This document shows, piece by piece, positions 15,460 through 22,881 of a stretch of 36,704 nt of DNA. The first letter of the stretch is position 1; the number at the start of each line of letters is the position of its first letter. The position numbers and the translations under genes are program-made. Origin of the DNA: Gemmatimonadota bacterium (GTDB lineage: Bacteria > ARS69); contig BQJX01000001.1 in the NCBI GenBank assembly GCA_021604925.1, forward strand, positions 1-36,704, written 5' to 3'. A model generated the notes under the pieces. That model was not told where the DNA came from, ran no database searches, and worked only from the letters and a program-made list of their open reading frames with translations.

Positions 15460-16014
15460 TTACTTCGGCAACAAGTGGACTGCCGATGCCGGCACCTTGT
15501 CGAAGTGGATTTCGACTCCTCGTTGGGCGGCAGCCTGGGCAATCAGGCCGCCGATGGCTTCGGGATCATCAGCATGAGTCCTTCGGATCTCAACAACGAC
15601 ATCGTCAAAGAAGTCCGAGAATTCCCCGGGAGAGATGATCAGTAACAAGCGAGCCGGAAGATCGGTGTCGTTCCAGAATCCATGCAAGTAGCCTCTCGGC
15701 AGCACAACGAGCGAGCCGGTCGTGGCCCGGACGACGTCGCCACGGTCCAGGAAGTCGACCCCACCTTCCAGCACGTAGAAGTACTCGTCCTCACTGCTGT
15801 GAACGTGGGGCGGCGCCCCAAAAGTTCGTGGCGGCAGTTCCAGTTCAAGCACCGCTGTTCCCGCCGGGGTGGCCGTGTGGCTGGAAAGGACTCTGGTCAG
15901 GTGTCCAGGAAACTCGATGGGCGGGGTAGCGCCAGGACTGGTAACGTGCGGTTCATTGGTCGCGGTGCTACTGGATGCCAGCAGCAGTAAAGCAGCGGCA
16001 ATTGCGTGGTGCAC
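15460..16014 (-). CDS. Exported single-domain cupin
   Basis: The start is GTG 16014-16012 with GAGGG about six bases upstream; longer frames add only non-protein-like sequence. The N-terminus VHHAIAAALLLLASSSTATN is a signal peptide. The cupin motif 1 is HVHSSEDEYFYVLEGG (two His and a Glu for the metal) and motif 2 is LPRGYLHGFWN with the third His. Cupins of this size are small-molecule dioxygenases, isomerases or binding proteins; a periplasmic role is likely here. It is one of four minus-strand genes in the array; its own upstream region overlaps no plus-strand gene. Confidence 0.85.
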   Translation of the reverse strand: MHHAIAAALLLLASSSTATNEPHVTSPGATPPIEFPGHLTRVLSSHTATPAGTAVLELELPPRTFGAPPHVHSSEDEYFYVLEGGVDFLDRGDVVRATTGSLVVLPRGYLHGFWNDTDLPARLLLIISPGEFSDFFDDVVVEIRRTHADDPEAIGGLIAQAAAQRGVEIHFDKVPASAVHLLPK

Positions 16015-16166
16015 TATCGACCCTCGGCTTTGTCGGCTAGAAGCTGGGCTGGCGAACCCCATGGGGATCGGCAAGCGAACAAGAAGACCATATAGATCCA
16101 GCCAAACGCGTGTCAATCGGGTTTGGATTCGTTGAAGTCCTGGTCAAGGTACGGGCGCAGGACGCT

Positions 16167-16245
16167 GGCCAACTAGGGTTTGCAGCGGACGATGACGCGG
16201 CGCATACTGGGAGTCGCGCCGTGAGGCCGCGCGGAGATCGAGTTG
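16167..16245 (+). repeat. attC-like repeat with promoter-like core, copy E
   Basis: TGGCCAACTAG (16167-16176) leads to TTGCAG at 16180-16185, a 17-bp spacer and CATACT at 16203-16208. The 3' half is short and poorly matched. A methyltransferase start codon follows 58 bp after the core. Confidence 0.8.
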
Positions 16246-16266
16246 CAGAACGAGGGGGCAATTGCG

Positions 16267-17076
16267 ATGACACAGCACCACCACGGCAAGACCTATCGTG
16301 GAAGCGCGCCCGAGAACTACGAGCGATACTTTGTTCCGGCGATTGGCGCGCCTGCCGCCAGAGGCCTTGTCGCGATCGCTGCGCTTCGTCCGGGTGAACG
16401 GGCCCTGGATGTTGCCTGTGGGACCGGTGTCGTGGCGCGGCTCGCCTCGGAAGCGGTCGGTCCCGCCGGGACGGTCGCCGGGTTGGACGTCAATCCCGGC
16501 ATGCTGGCGGTTGCGCGCTCGACAGCGCCGCCGGGTCAGGCCATCGAGTGGCACGAGGCGAGTGCGGAGGCAATCCCACTCCCGGACGCGTCGTTCGATG
16601 TCGTGCTGTGCCAGATGGGCCTCCAATTCGTGCCCGACAAGCACGCCGCGCTGAGCGAGATGCGGCGTGTTCTGGCTCCGGGTGGGCGCCTGATCCTCAA
16701 TGTGCCTGGGCCCACGCCGCAGCTGTTCACCGTCATGGCCGAGGCGCTCGCTCGCCACATCGGCGCCGACACCGCGGGGTTTGTGAACCAGGTGTTCTCG
16801 CTCCACGACACGGCAGAGATCCACGACCTCATTGGTGGCGCGGGCTTTCAGGATGTGTCGGTTCGGGCCGAGACCCAATCGCTACGACTTCCCCCACCGG
16901 AGGAGTTCCTCTGGCAATACGTGCACAGCACCCCCCTGGCGGGCGCCGTGGCGCAGGTGGATGACGAGCGTCGCGACTCGCTGGAGCGTGATGTCGCAGC
17001 CCAATGGCAGGCGCTCGTCGAGGATCGCACCCTGGTGCTTCAGGTGCGTATGGTCGTAGCGACCGCTCGGAATTGA
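16267..17076 (+). CDS. SAM-dependent methyltransferase, UbiE/Methyltransf_11 type
   Basis: This 269-aa protein starts at ATG 16267, eight bases after GAGGGGG. Motif I is ALDVACGTGVVARLA, the acidic strand-2 end is VAGLDVNPGMLAVA, motif post-I lies in ASFDVVLCQMGLQFVPDKHA, and VLAPGGRLILNV follows. This is the full-length small-molecule methyltransferase layout. The acceptor is unknown. A 16-base hairpin (17094-17109) and only 53 bases separate it from the BASS transporter gene, so the two may be co-transcribed. Confidence 0.9.
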   Translation: MTQHHHGKTYRGSAPENYERYFVPAIGAPAARGLVAIAALRPGERALDVACGTGVVARLASEAVGPAGTVAGLDVNPGMLAVARSTAPPGQAIEWHEASAEAIPLPDASFDVVLCQMGLQFVPDKHAALSEMRRVLAPGGRLILNVPGPTPQLFTVMAEALARHIGADTAGFVNQVFSLHDTAEIHDLIGGAGFQDVSVRAETQSLRLPPPEEFLWQYVHSTPLAGAVAQVDDERRDSLERDVAAQWQALVEDRTLVLQVRMVVATARN

Positions 17077-17093
17077 ACGCCGTCCGTAGGGCG

Positions 17094-17109
17094 CCCGGTT
17101 GAAACCGGG
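17094..17109 (+). other. Tight inverted repeat between methyltransferase and BASS genes
   Basis: CCCGGTT-GA-AACCGGG is a perfect 7-bp inverted repeat with a 2-base centre. No U-tract follows, and the next gene starts 20 bases on, so attenuation or mRNA processing is as likely as termination. Confidence 0.4.
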
Positions 17110-17129
17110 TAACAAACGGGAAGCTGCTG

Positions 17130-18038
17130 ATGGAAACCATCGATCAAGCTCAGTTCAACTTCAACCCGACGATCGGTCTGGCTGTCCTGGTCATGGTGGG
17201 CTTCCTGGTGTTCGCGGTGGCTCTGGACCTGACGTGGGGACAGTTCTCGAGAGTGCTCAAGAAGCCGAAGGCGCCAGGCATCGGACTCGTCGCCCAGTAC
17301 GTCTTCCTGCCCGCCGTCGCGTTCGGAGTCGGCGTGCTGTGGGTCGGCACGCCGAGCATCGCGCTCGGTCTCCTGCTGGTCGCGTGCTGCCCGGCCGGAG
17401 CGTTGTCGAACTACCTGACGGGGGTGGCCAGGGGAAACGTCGCCACGTCCGTCAGCATGACGGCGATCTCCACCGTCTTCAGCATCCTGCTCACCCCGCT
17501 TCTGTTCGGGTTCTGGGCTTCGAGGAATCCCGAGACGGCGGCCGTTCTCCGGCAGATCAGGACGGATCCCATGAGGGTAGTGGTGGCGCTTCTGATCATG
17601 CTGGTCGTTCCTGTTACGGTCGGCATGTGCATTCGCGCCCTGCGGCCGGCAACCGCGGACAACATTCGCACCCCGACCCGCCGTATCGCCGGGGGCGTGT
17701 TCGCGGTCGTCGTCGCGACCCTCATCCTCGGCAACATCCAGTTGCTCGGCAACTTCGCCCGGGAGGCGCTCCCCCCGGTGCTCGTCACCTTTGGCATTGC
17801 CGTGGCTCTCGGCTGGGGACTCGCGTGGGTCAGCGGGCTGCCGGCGCCTGACCGGCGCGCGGTGACGCTTGAGGTCGCGTTCCAGAACGTTGCTCTCGCG
17901 ATCGGAATGGCGGTCGCGTTCTTTCCTTCCCTCGCGGGAGTCGCGATCACGGCGATCCTGTGGGGCATCGTCCACCTTTCAGTCGGGTTCGCTATCGCCG
18001 TGGCGTTCAGGCGCAGTTCCGGACCGCATGTTGCCTAG
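17130..18038 (+). CDS. BASS family (bile acid:Na+ symporter-type) transporter
   Basis: This 302-aa integral membrane protein starts at ATG 17130. It has about nine to ten hydrophobic helices with the BASS core: GLLLVACCPAGALSNYLTGV (the conserved P-G-x-x-S-N segment) and RRAVTLEVAFQNVALAIGMA (the E-x-G/A-x-Q-N segment) in the two inverted repeats. These segments bind sodium and the substrate, a bile-acid-like or other organic anion. It probably shares a transcript with the upstream methyltransferase. An attC-like site follows 8 bases after the stop. Confidence 0.88.
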   Translation: METIDQAQFNFNPTIGLAVLVMVGFLVFAVALDLTWGQFSRVLKKPKAPGIGLVAQYVFLPAVAFGVGVLWVGTPSIALGLLLVACCPAGALSNYLTGVARGNVATSVSMTAISTVFSILLTPLLFGFWASRNPETAAVLRQIRTDPMRVVVALLIMLVVPVTVGMCIRALRPATADNIRTPTRRIAGGVFAVVVATLILGNIQLLGNFAREALPPVLVTFGIAVALGWGLAWVSGLPAPDRRAVTLEVAFQNVALAIGMAVAFFPSLAGVAITAILWGIVHLSVGFAIAVAFRRSSGPHVA

Positions 18039-18045
18039 CGACAGA

Positions 18046-18167
18046 ACTCAACGGACGGCGCTGCGAACCGCCACCAAGAGGAATGCCCATGATTCCTGTT
18101 TCCGGCCGCATCCATGTCAGGGGGGCGCGCCAGCGCCGGTCGCAGCCGAAGCGCAACACCGTTGGAC
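18046..18167 (+). repeat. attC-like site
   Basis: ACTCAAC (18046-18052) fits RYYYAAC and GTTGGAC (18161-18167) fits GTTRRRY. Its right arm contains a 19-base block (18141-18159) identical to the right arm of the site at 9218-9318, although the genes on either side are unrelated. Confidence 0.65.
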
Positions 18168-18200
18168 GGAAGGAAGAGCAATGCGCAGTGAGGATGCAGA

Positions 18201-18623
18201 ATGAAGGGACCTGTCGCGACGAGCCCAGACGACTACGTGGCCGCCCTCGACGGGTGGCGCCGTGAGTGCGTTGAGCACCTGCGGAAGGCGGTGCGATCCC
18301 AACCCGGCCTCGACGAAGCGATCAAATGGGGTCACCTGGTCTACTCTCATGAGGGCCCGGTTCTCTTGATCCGAGCCGAGGCCGAGAGAGTCCTCTTCGG
18401 CTTTTGGCGGGGCCAACGACTAGTGGAGGTGGAACCCCGGCTCAAGGCGACCGGCAAGTACGAGATGGCCACGCTGGAACTCCGCGAGGGTGGCTCCGTG
18501 AAGGCGACCGTTGCGAGAAGACTCGCGAAAGAAGCGGCCGCCCTCAACGAGAGGTTCGGGGATCCAAGAGACGCCGCCAAACCGGGTTCGCCGGCTCGGC
18601 GGGAAGCCAAGCGTCGCAACTAG
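18201..18623 (+). CDS. DUF1801 (YdhG-like) protein
   Basis: This 140-aa protein starts at ATG 18201 with GAGG upstream. The core reads DEAIKWGHLVYSHEGPVLLI, followed by VLFGFWRGQRLVE and GKYEMATLELREGG, the DUF1801 fold; the C-terminus is basic. Proteins of this fold have no firmly assigned activity. The gene is enclosed by an attC-like site on each side (18046-18167 and 18627-18680), the cleanest single-gene cassette in the window, and its last codons are AAC-TAG. Confidence 0.85.
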   Translation: MKGPVATSPDDYVAALDGWRRECVEHLRKAVRSQPGLDEAIKWGHLVYSHEGPVLLIRAEAERVLFGFWRGQRLVEVEPRLKATGKYEMATLELREGGSVKATVARRLAKEAAALNERFGDPRDAAKPGSPARREAKRRN

Positions 18624-18626
18624 GCG

Positions 18627-18680
18627 GCCCAACCGTCCGGCGCCGATGGCCGGCAGCGTCGGCCGCGGACGGCGGGTGAA
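18627..18680 (+). repeat. Short attC-like hairpin
   Basis: GCCCAAC (18627-18633) is a perfect RYYYAAC box. CCGTCC (18633-18638) pairs with GGACGG (18667-18672), and GCCGA with TCGGC further in. There is no good L' box. Because it lies between converging genes it could double as a terminator. Confidence 0.55.
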
Positions 18681-18704
18681 GCGCTTGGCCATCCTGCCCC
18701 GCTT

Positions 18705-19145
18705 CTACGTCTCCACGATGCACTCCCATCTGCCGTCATCCGTGCGGCGCCAGATAGACACATAGGACTTGGTGATGATCTGCGGGTCGCCGCCGGGCTC
18801 TCCCATGGTGATGGTCCCGACGCCGAACGTGTAGCCGAGATCACCAGCGGCTGAGGTGACTGCACCCTCCGGAGTCCACGTGATCGAGAACCCCGGCTTG
18901 GAACGGTTCTCCCGGACGAAGGCCTGGATCTCGGTCTTCCCTGTCAGTCGCAAGGTTCCTTCCAGGTACATAACTGCGTCGTCCGCCCAGAATCGCCACA
19001 GGTCCTCCAGATCTCCGGATCCGGCGACTCTCGCCCACTCTCGATCGGCCTCAAGCAGCTCTTCGCGGTGATCGATCACGCCCTCTCCTCCTGCCGTCGT
19101 GACCCCTATCGCCAACGCCATCGCACTCAGTAGCAGCCTCTTCAT
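18705..19145 (-). CDS. Exported SnoaL/DUF4440-like protein
   Basis: This 146-aa protein starts at ATG 19145-19143, six bases after GGGAGG. A signal peptide (MKRLLLSAMALAIGVTTAGG) is followed by an NTF2-like cone fold: LLEADREWARVAGSGDLEDL, then FWADDAVMYLEG, LTGKTEIQAFVREN and the closing IITKSYVSIWRRTDDGRWEC. This is the DUF4440/SnoaL_3 pattern. Members bind or isomerise small hydrophobic molecules; many have no known reaction. It is antisense to the array direction with its own ribosome binding site. Confidence 0.88.
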   Translation of the reverse strand: MKRLLLSAMALAIGVTTAGGEGVIDHREELLEADREWARVAGSGDLEDLWRFWADDAVMYLEGTLRLTGKTEIQAFVRENRSKPGFSITWTPEGAVTSAAGDLGYTFGVGTITMGEPGGDPQIITKSYVSIWRRTDDGRWECIVET

Positions 19146-19211
19146 TCTGAACCTCCCGGTCGAGGGCCCCGTGGGCCCATTGCGATGAGATGGTGGCATC
19201 CTCGCCTGGAG

Positions 19212-19270
19212 ATGTGCAAAGGATTTGCGGCAGACGATCACTGCGGCGCATACTAGGTGGAAGGCGGCTT
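19212..19270 (+). repeat. attC-like repeat with promoter-like core, copy F
   Basis: TTGCGG at 19225-19230, an 18-bp spacer and CATACT at 19249-19254. The left box is degraded (TGCAAAGGATTT) and it does not overlap a plus-strand stop codon; it lies upstream of a minus-strand gene's start, but still faces right toward the gene at 19374. Confidence 0.7.
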
Positions 19271-19373
19271 CCGCGTGGACGTCCGGCCACCTCCGTCACC
19301 GAGGCGGCGCGCGCCCCCCGGGCGTCGCACGCGCCCGCGGCTCAACCTCAACCCCCCTAGGTGCCCAGGTCCG

Positions 19374-19709
19374 GTGAGACTCGATTCGCTGTTTCCGCAC
19401 CTCACATCGGACGTTCTGGCTCCGTCGTTCGTCATCTTCGAGTTGCTGTTCCCGCAAGTCCCCCTGGATCGGTGGCGAAGGAACGGCACGTGGATCGAGT
19501 ACTGGCAGAACGGTGTACGGATCGCGTTTGCACCTCGCCGATCGTACTGCTCACTCCACTTTCAGGAGCGGTACGCTCCGCAGTACTACAGGGAGATCGG
19601 CGGGACCTGCCCAACGGGAGCCGTCACGATCAGGCTGCCTCTTGACCGCGATTGGGATCCGGATCCGGTCCGGCAGGTCCTGTCCAAGGTCCTGGGTGAA
19701 GATGGATGA
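19374..19709 (+). CDS. Small protein with a DUF1801-like core, tentative
   Basis: The chosen start is GTG 19374, giving 111 aa beginning VRLDSLFPHLTSDVL; upstream of it the frame is Pro/Arg-rich and not protein-like. Visible features are RNGTWIEYWQNGVRIAFAPR, then YCSLHFQERYAPQYYREIGG and AVTIRLP, a strand order similar to DUF1801 (phenylalanine- and tyrosine-rich, ending in an 'IRLP/IRF' strand). The ribosome binding site is weak. It may be a diverged DUF1801 protein or an unrelated cassette gene. Confidence 0.55.
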   Translation: MRLDSLFPHLTSDVLAPSFVIFELLFPQVPLDRWRRNGTWIEYWQNGVRIAFAPRRSYCSLHFQERYAPQYYREIGGTCPTGAVTIRLPLDRDWDPDPVRQVLSKVLGEDG

Positions 19710-19804
19710 CCGGCGGACGCGGCGAGGCGGTGACGTAGTCGAGCGCCCGCCCGTGCGCCAGATCCCGATCGGCCCGGATGCCGCCAATCCACAACCACGA
19801 AGCC

Positions 19805-19890
19805 GTCCAACTAGGGTTTGCAGCGGACGAACACGGCGACGCATACTGACGAAAGGTCAAGGTCGGGCTCCGCGCCTGGCGGAAGGTCGA
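19805..19890 (+). repeat. attC-like repeat with promoter-like core, copy G
   Basis: GTCCAAC (19805-19811) is a perfect RYYYAAC box; TTGCAG is at 19818-19823, an 18-bp spacer, CATACT at 19842-19847. The middle block CGGGCTCCGCGCCTGGCGG follows at about 19864-19882. There is no clear 3' half before the next start codon at 19911. Confidence 0.8.
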
Positions 19891-19910
19891 GCCAAGGGGG
19901 ATTCTCCGAG

Positions 19911-20471
19911 ATGGCAGTGCTCGAATACGATGACGAGGCAACGCGACGTTTGCTGGCCTTGTATGTCACCCCCGATGTTGTCGCCCAGCGGGCCGAGTTC
20001 CTGGGCGCGTTGGGACCGGCGCGGGGCGAGCGGGTTCTGGACGTCGGCGCAGGTCCGGGATTCTTGGCCGCCTCAATCGCCGAAGCGGTTGGCGACTCCG
20101 GGTCGGTGTGCGGTGTTGACGTCAGCGAACCACTGCTCACGATCGCACGGTCGCGGAGTGGTGACCAGCCTCACACGGAGTTCCGCTACGGAGACGCGAC
20201 CCAGCTCCCATACCCGGATGAGGCGTTGGATGCGGTGGTGTCGACTCAGGTGCTGGAGTACGTCCCCGATGTGGAAGCGGCCCTAGCGGAAATCCATCGG
20301 GTTCTCCGGGTCGGCGGGCGGGTGGCCCTCCTGGACACGGACTGGGACTCCATTGTGTGGCACTCCTCCGACCATGGGCGCATGACCCGAGTTCTTACGG
20401 CTTGGGAGGACCATGCGGCAGAAGCAATGAGTGGCCAGACTTCACCCGCCAACCAACGCGACGTCAGTTAG
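19911..20471 (+). CDS. SAM-dependent methyltransferase, C-terminally shortened
   Basis: ATG 19911 gives 186 aa. Motif I is RVLDVGAGPGFLAASIAEAV, then VCGVDVSEPLL, the motif ALDAVVSTQVLEYVPDVEAA and VLRVGGRVALLDTDWDSIVW. In related methyltransferases another 70-90 residues follow; here the sequence diverges after WEDHAAEAMS and ends QTSPANQRDVS. The last bases (CAGTTAGGAT) resemble an L'-type box, so the tail was probably lost at a repeat-mediated junction. The SAM-binding fold looks complete, so some activity is possible. Confidence 0.75.
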   Translation: MAVLEYDDEATRRLLALYVTPDVVAQRAEFLGALGPARGERVLDVGAGPGFLAASIAEAVGDSGSVCGVDVSEPLLTIARSRSGDQPHTEFRYGDATQLPYPDEALDAVVSTQVLEYVPDVEAALAEIHRVLRVGGRVALLDTDWDSIVWHSSDHGRMTRVLTAWEDHAAEAMSGQTSPANQRDVS

Positions 20472-20481
20472 GATGCAAACC

Positions 20482-21285
20482 ATGAGCAATCCCTTTGTCC
20501 CCCGCGTCGGCGGAGTCCTCAGCGCCGACATTGCCGTTCCCGAGCACGAACGTGAAGTGCGCTTCTACTCACGGGTCCTCACCACGGGTGAGAATCCGCT
20601 CTGGCGCGAGGACCTGATGAACAACCGCGGCACGCCGATCATCGGCCTGGGCGCTCGCAGCGAAGAGCACGCGGACCTTCCGCTCCAATGGATGCCTCAC
20701 ATCCAGGTTGCCGATGTCGCCGCCAGTGTGGAGCGTGCTCTCGAGCTCGGCGGGCGTGAGCTCATGCACGGCAAGAACGACGATGGGAAGAGCCAGTGGG
20801 CGGTGCTGCTCGATCCGAACGGCGCGGCGTTCGGGATCGTCCCGGTCGTTCCTGCGGAGGCGCTCCCCCCGGCGGAGGGCGGCCCATCGAGCGACGCTTC
20901 GGTGCCGGTAGGTTGCATCTCCTGGCTCGACCTGACGGTCTCCGACGCCCCGGGAACCCGGGACTTCTTCGCCCAGGTCGTGGGCTGGTCGGTGCAGGAC
21001 GTCGAGATGGGGGGCGGAAGCGATCGCTACGCCGACTACAACATGTTGGGTGATGACGGCAGCCCGGCTGCGGGAATCTGTCATGCGCGCGGAATGAACC
21101 TGGGTCTGCCGGCTACCTGGATGATCTACCTTCCCGTTGGCGACCTGGCAGAAAGCCTGCGTCGCGTGCAAGAGGAAGGGGGCAAGGTCATCAAAGAGGC
21201 ACGAGGGACGGATGGAGAGTATGCATACGCGGCGGTTCAGGACCCGGTGGGGGCGTGCCTGGCGTTGGTGCCGGGATCGAAGTGA
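20482..21285 (+). CDS. Two-domain VOC-superfamily protein
   Basis: This 267-aa protein starts at ATG 20482, eight bases after AGGA (ATG 20473 is possible). Domain 1 (about 10-130) reads GGVLSADIAVPEHEREVRFY then TPIIGLGARSEEHADLPL. Domain 2 (about 145-262) reads VGCISWLDLTVSDAPGTRDF, then WSVQDVEM and DPVGACLALV. This is the arrangement of two-domain glyoxalase-like proteins similar to CFP30B/YdcZ-type entries, with unknown ligand. The stop is followed after two bases by a GTG for the nucleotidyltransferase remnant. Confidence 0.85.
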   Translation: MSNPFVPRVGGVLSADIAVPEHEREVRFYSRVLTTGENPLWREDLMNNRGTPIIGLGARSEEHADLPLQWMPHIQVADVAASVERALELGGRELMHGKNDDGKSQWAVLLDPNGAAFGIVPVVPAEALPPAEGGPSSDASVPVGCISWLDLTVSDAPGTRDFFAQVVGWSVQDVEMGGGSDRYADYNMLGDDGSPAAGICHARGMNLGLPATWMIYLPVGDLAESLRRVQEEGGKVIKEARGTDGEYAYAAVQDPVGACLALVPGSK

Positions 21286-21287
21286 TC

Positions 21288-21524
21288 GTGGGCACCGCTC
21301 CCAGCAACCTTCGGGATCGGATCATGGGCGCCGTGTGCAACGCGCTGCGGCCGTTGCCCCAGGTGCTGGCCGGATGGGAAGGCGGGAGTGCTGCGTTCGA
21401 TCTCGTGGATGAGTACTCCGACATTGACTTGAACTTCCTGTTGGAGGACGCGGCCCCTGTCGATCCCGCCCATGCGGTCGTCGAATCGGCACTCAGTACG
21501 ATCTCGAGGAGTGGTTTGCCGTGA
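21288..21524 (+). pseudogene. N-terminal half of a split nucleotidyltransferase-fold protein
   Basis: GTG 21288 reads into VLAGWEGGSAAFDLVDEYSD then IDLNFLL. This is the catalytic signature of the Pol-beta/aminoglycoside nucleotidyltransferase fold (G-G-S followed by D-x-D as SDIDLN). The frame ends at TGA 21522 after ALSTISRSGLP, where a +1 frame instead continues as QYDLEEWFAVSQNF into the second half. So a frameshift, with loss of the usual 60-80 residue middle, has split the gene. The second part begins at GTG 21521, overlapping the stop (GTGA), so both could be translated in a coupled manner. Confidence 0.7.
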
Positions 21525-21844
21525 GCCAAAACTTCGTCCGCAAGGCGATCCTCCGTGGCCACGAGGTGGAGGCTTTGGCGGCGTACCGGGGTTACACGCT
21601 GAAGCCGCTGGTGGAACTTCTGCGGATGCGATACCGCCCCGCCCGATGGGACTTCGGCATGCGCCATCTCGAGAGGGATCTGCCAGGTCCTGTGCACGAT
21701 GAGCTACGGGAGCTCATGTTCGTTGGAGAGTCTGTCGACCTTGCCCCTCGGCATGCGAAGGCGGTCGAGTGGGGAGACCGGCTGCTGACTTCCGCGGCAG
21801 CCGAGCGGCCGCGCGTTGGGCCCGATCCTGGAGATCACGCGTAA
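21521..21844 (+). pseudogene. C-terminal half of the split nucleotidyltransferase
   Basis: The frame from GTG 21521 reads SQNFVRKAILRGHEVEALAA, then YRGYTLKPLVELLRMRYRPA and WDFGMRHLERDLPG. This is the helical C-terminal region found after the nucleotidyltransferase domain in proteins of about 250 aa. The connecting segment with the usual 'PEPTWHGHP..FY' block is missing. The TAA stop is shared with the ATG of the next gene (TAATG), so the remnant still has tight translational linkage downstream. Confidence 0.7.
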
Positions 21845-22704
21845 TGGCCAACGGACACGGTAGGCTGGCCTTGCTCGTCGGAGTCATGGCTACCACGCTC
21901 TCGCCGCCGGCGACGGCGCAGGAACCGGCAACTCTGGGGCTGGACCACATCCCCGTGGTCGTGGCTGACCTGGAGCGCGCGCGCACGACCTTTCTCGACC
22001 TGGGCTTTGCGTTGAAGCCAGGGCGCGATCACGCCAACGGCATTCGCAACGCGCACGTGAAGTTTCCGAACGGTGCCGGGATCGAGCTGCTGACAGCGTC
22101 GTCGGCCGTCGATCCACTTTCGACTCACTACGTGAACCTTCTTCGCGCCGGCGAGGGTCCGGCGTTCGCCTCGTTCCATGCACGTGACACACAGCAACTC
22201 CACGCCGCGTTGCGTGAAGGAGGCTACGAGTTCCGCACGGACGGGGAGATCACTGAGCTCCGGTCGCCGGGCCTTGCCTTCCTGTTCATCGTTCGAGACA
22301 ACCGGTCTCCGACCGATCGACCTGAGCACTTTGCCCACCCCAACGGTGCCATGGCGCTGACTACCGTCTGGATCGCCACTGAGCACGGCGATGCTCTGGC
22401 CCGCTTGCTCGTTCGGCTCGGCGGTCGACAGCGACGTCAACAAGTCCTGGCTCCCAACCCAACCGCGGCCACGGTCGTATCCCTGGCCGAGGGGGAGGTC
22501 TTCATTCTTCCCAAGGGGCATCAGGTCCTCGCGGGGCGCCCCGTGATCGGGGCCAGTTTCACGGTGCGGGATCTCTTGGAGGTTCGGCAGAGGTTGCTTC
22601 GGGCGCAGATCCAACCATGGCAAGGATCCGATCCTGCCGAGCGGGTTGTAGTGGAACCAAAGGTTGCCCATGGGATGTGGATCGAGTTTCTGGAAGGGCC
22701 GTGA
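21844..22704 (+). CDS. Exported glyoxalase-like domain protein
   Basis: This 286-aa protein starts at ATG 21844, overlapping the previous stop. A signal peptide (MANGHGRLALLVGVMATTLS) precedes GLDHIPVVVADLERARTTFL, DLGFALKPGRDHANGIRNAH and GIELLTA, the start of a Glyoxalase_3 type fold; a second copy follows around ALTTVWIATEHGDALARLLV and the last strand is HGMWIEFLEGP. Members bind small organics and few have a known reaction. It should act outside the cytoplasm. An attC-like site starts right at its stop codon. Confidence 0.82.
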   Translation: MANGHGRLALLVGVMATTLSPPATAQEPATLGLDHIPVVVADLERARTTFLDLGFALKPGRDHANGIRNAHVKFPNGAGIELLTASSAVDPLSTHYVNLLRAGEGPAFASFHARDTQQLHAALREGGYEFRTDGEITELRSPGLAFLFIVRDNRSPTDRPEHFAHPNGAMALTTVWIATEHGDALARLLVRLGGRQRRQQVLAPNPTAATVVSLAEGEVFILPKGHQVLAGRPVIGASFTVRDLLEVRQRLLRAQIQPWQGSDPAERVVVEPKVAHGMWIEFLEGP

Positions 22705-22705
22705 T

Positions 22706-22822
22706 GCCCAACAACGGCATGCATCGGACGGCGCTCGCGCCGCGGGCGGATGCCGGTCGCGAGATCGCCGCTGCGACAGCTGTTCTCGGGAGTGAAGCCT
22801 GGGCCGGCCAGATGTCGTAGGC
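22706..22822 (+). repeat. attC-like site of a second sequence type
   Basis: GCCCAAC (22706-22712) fits RYYYAAC and directly follows the stop codon. The next bases (AACGGCATGCATCGGACGG) form a different arm sequence than the CATACT family. The right side (GGCGGATGCC, then GTAGGC at 22817-22822) fits an opposite arm only loosely. Confidence 0.4.
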
Positions 22823-22881
22823 TCTTCGTCGGGAGCAGGTGCAGTTGCAACGTTCACAAGGGACTAGCGGGAGGTGAGTTG

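Noticed and set aside
17094..17109. The CCCGGTT/AACCGGG repeat as a rho-independent terminator.
   Set aside because: There is no U-tract and the next start codon is only 20 bases away, so I list it only as an inverted repeat.
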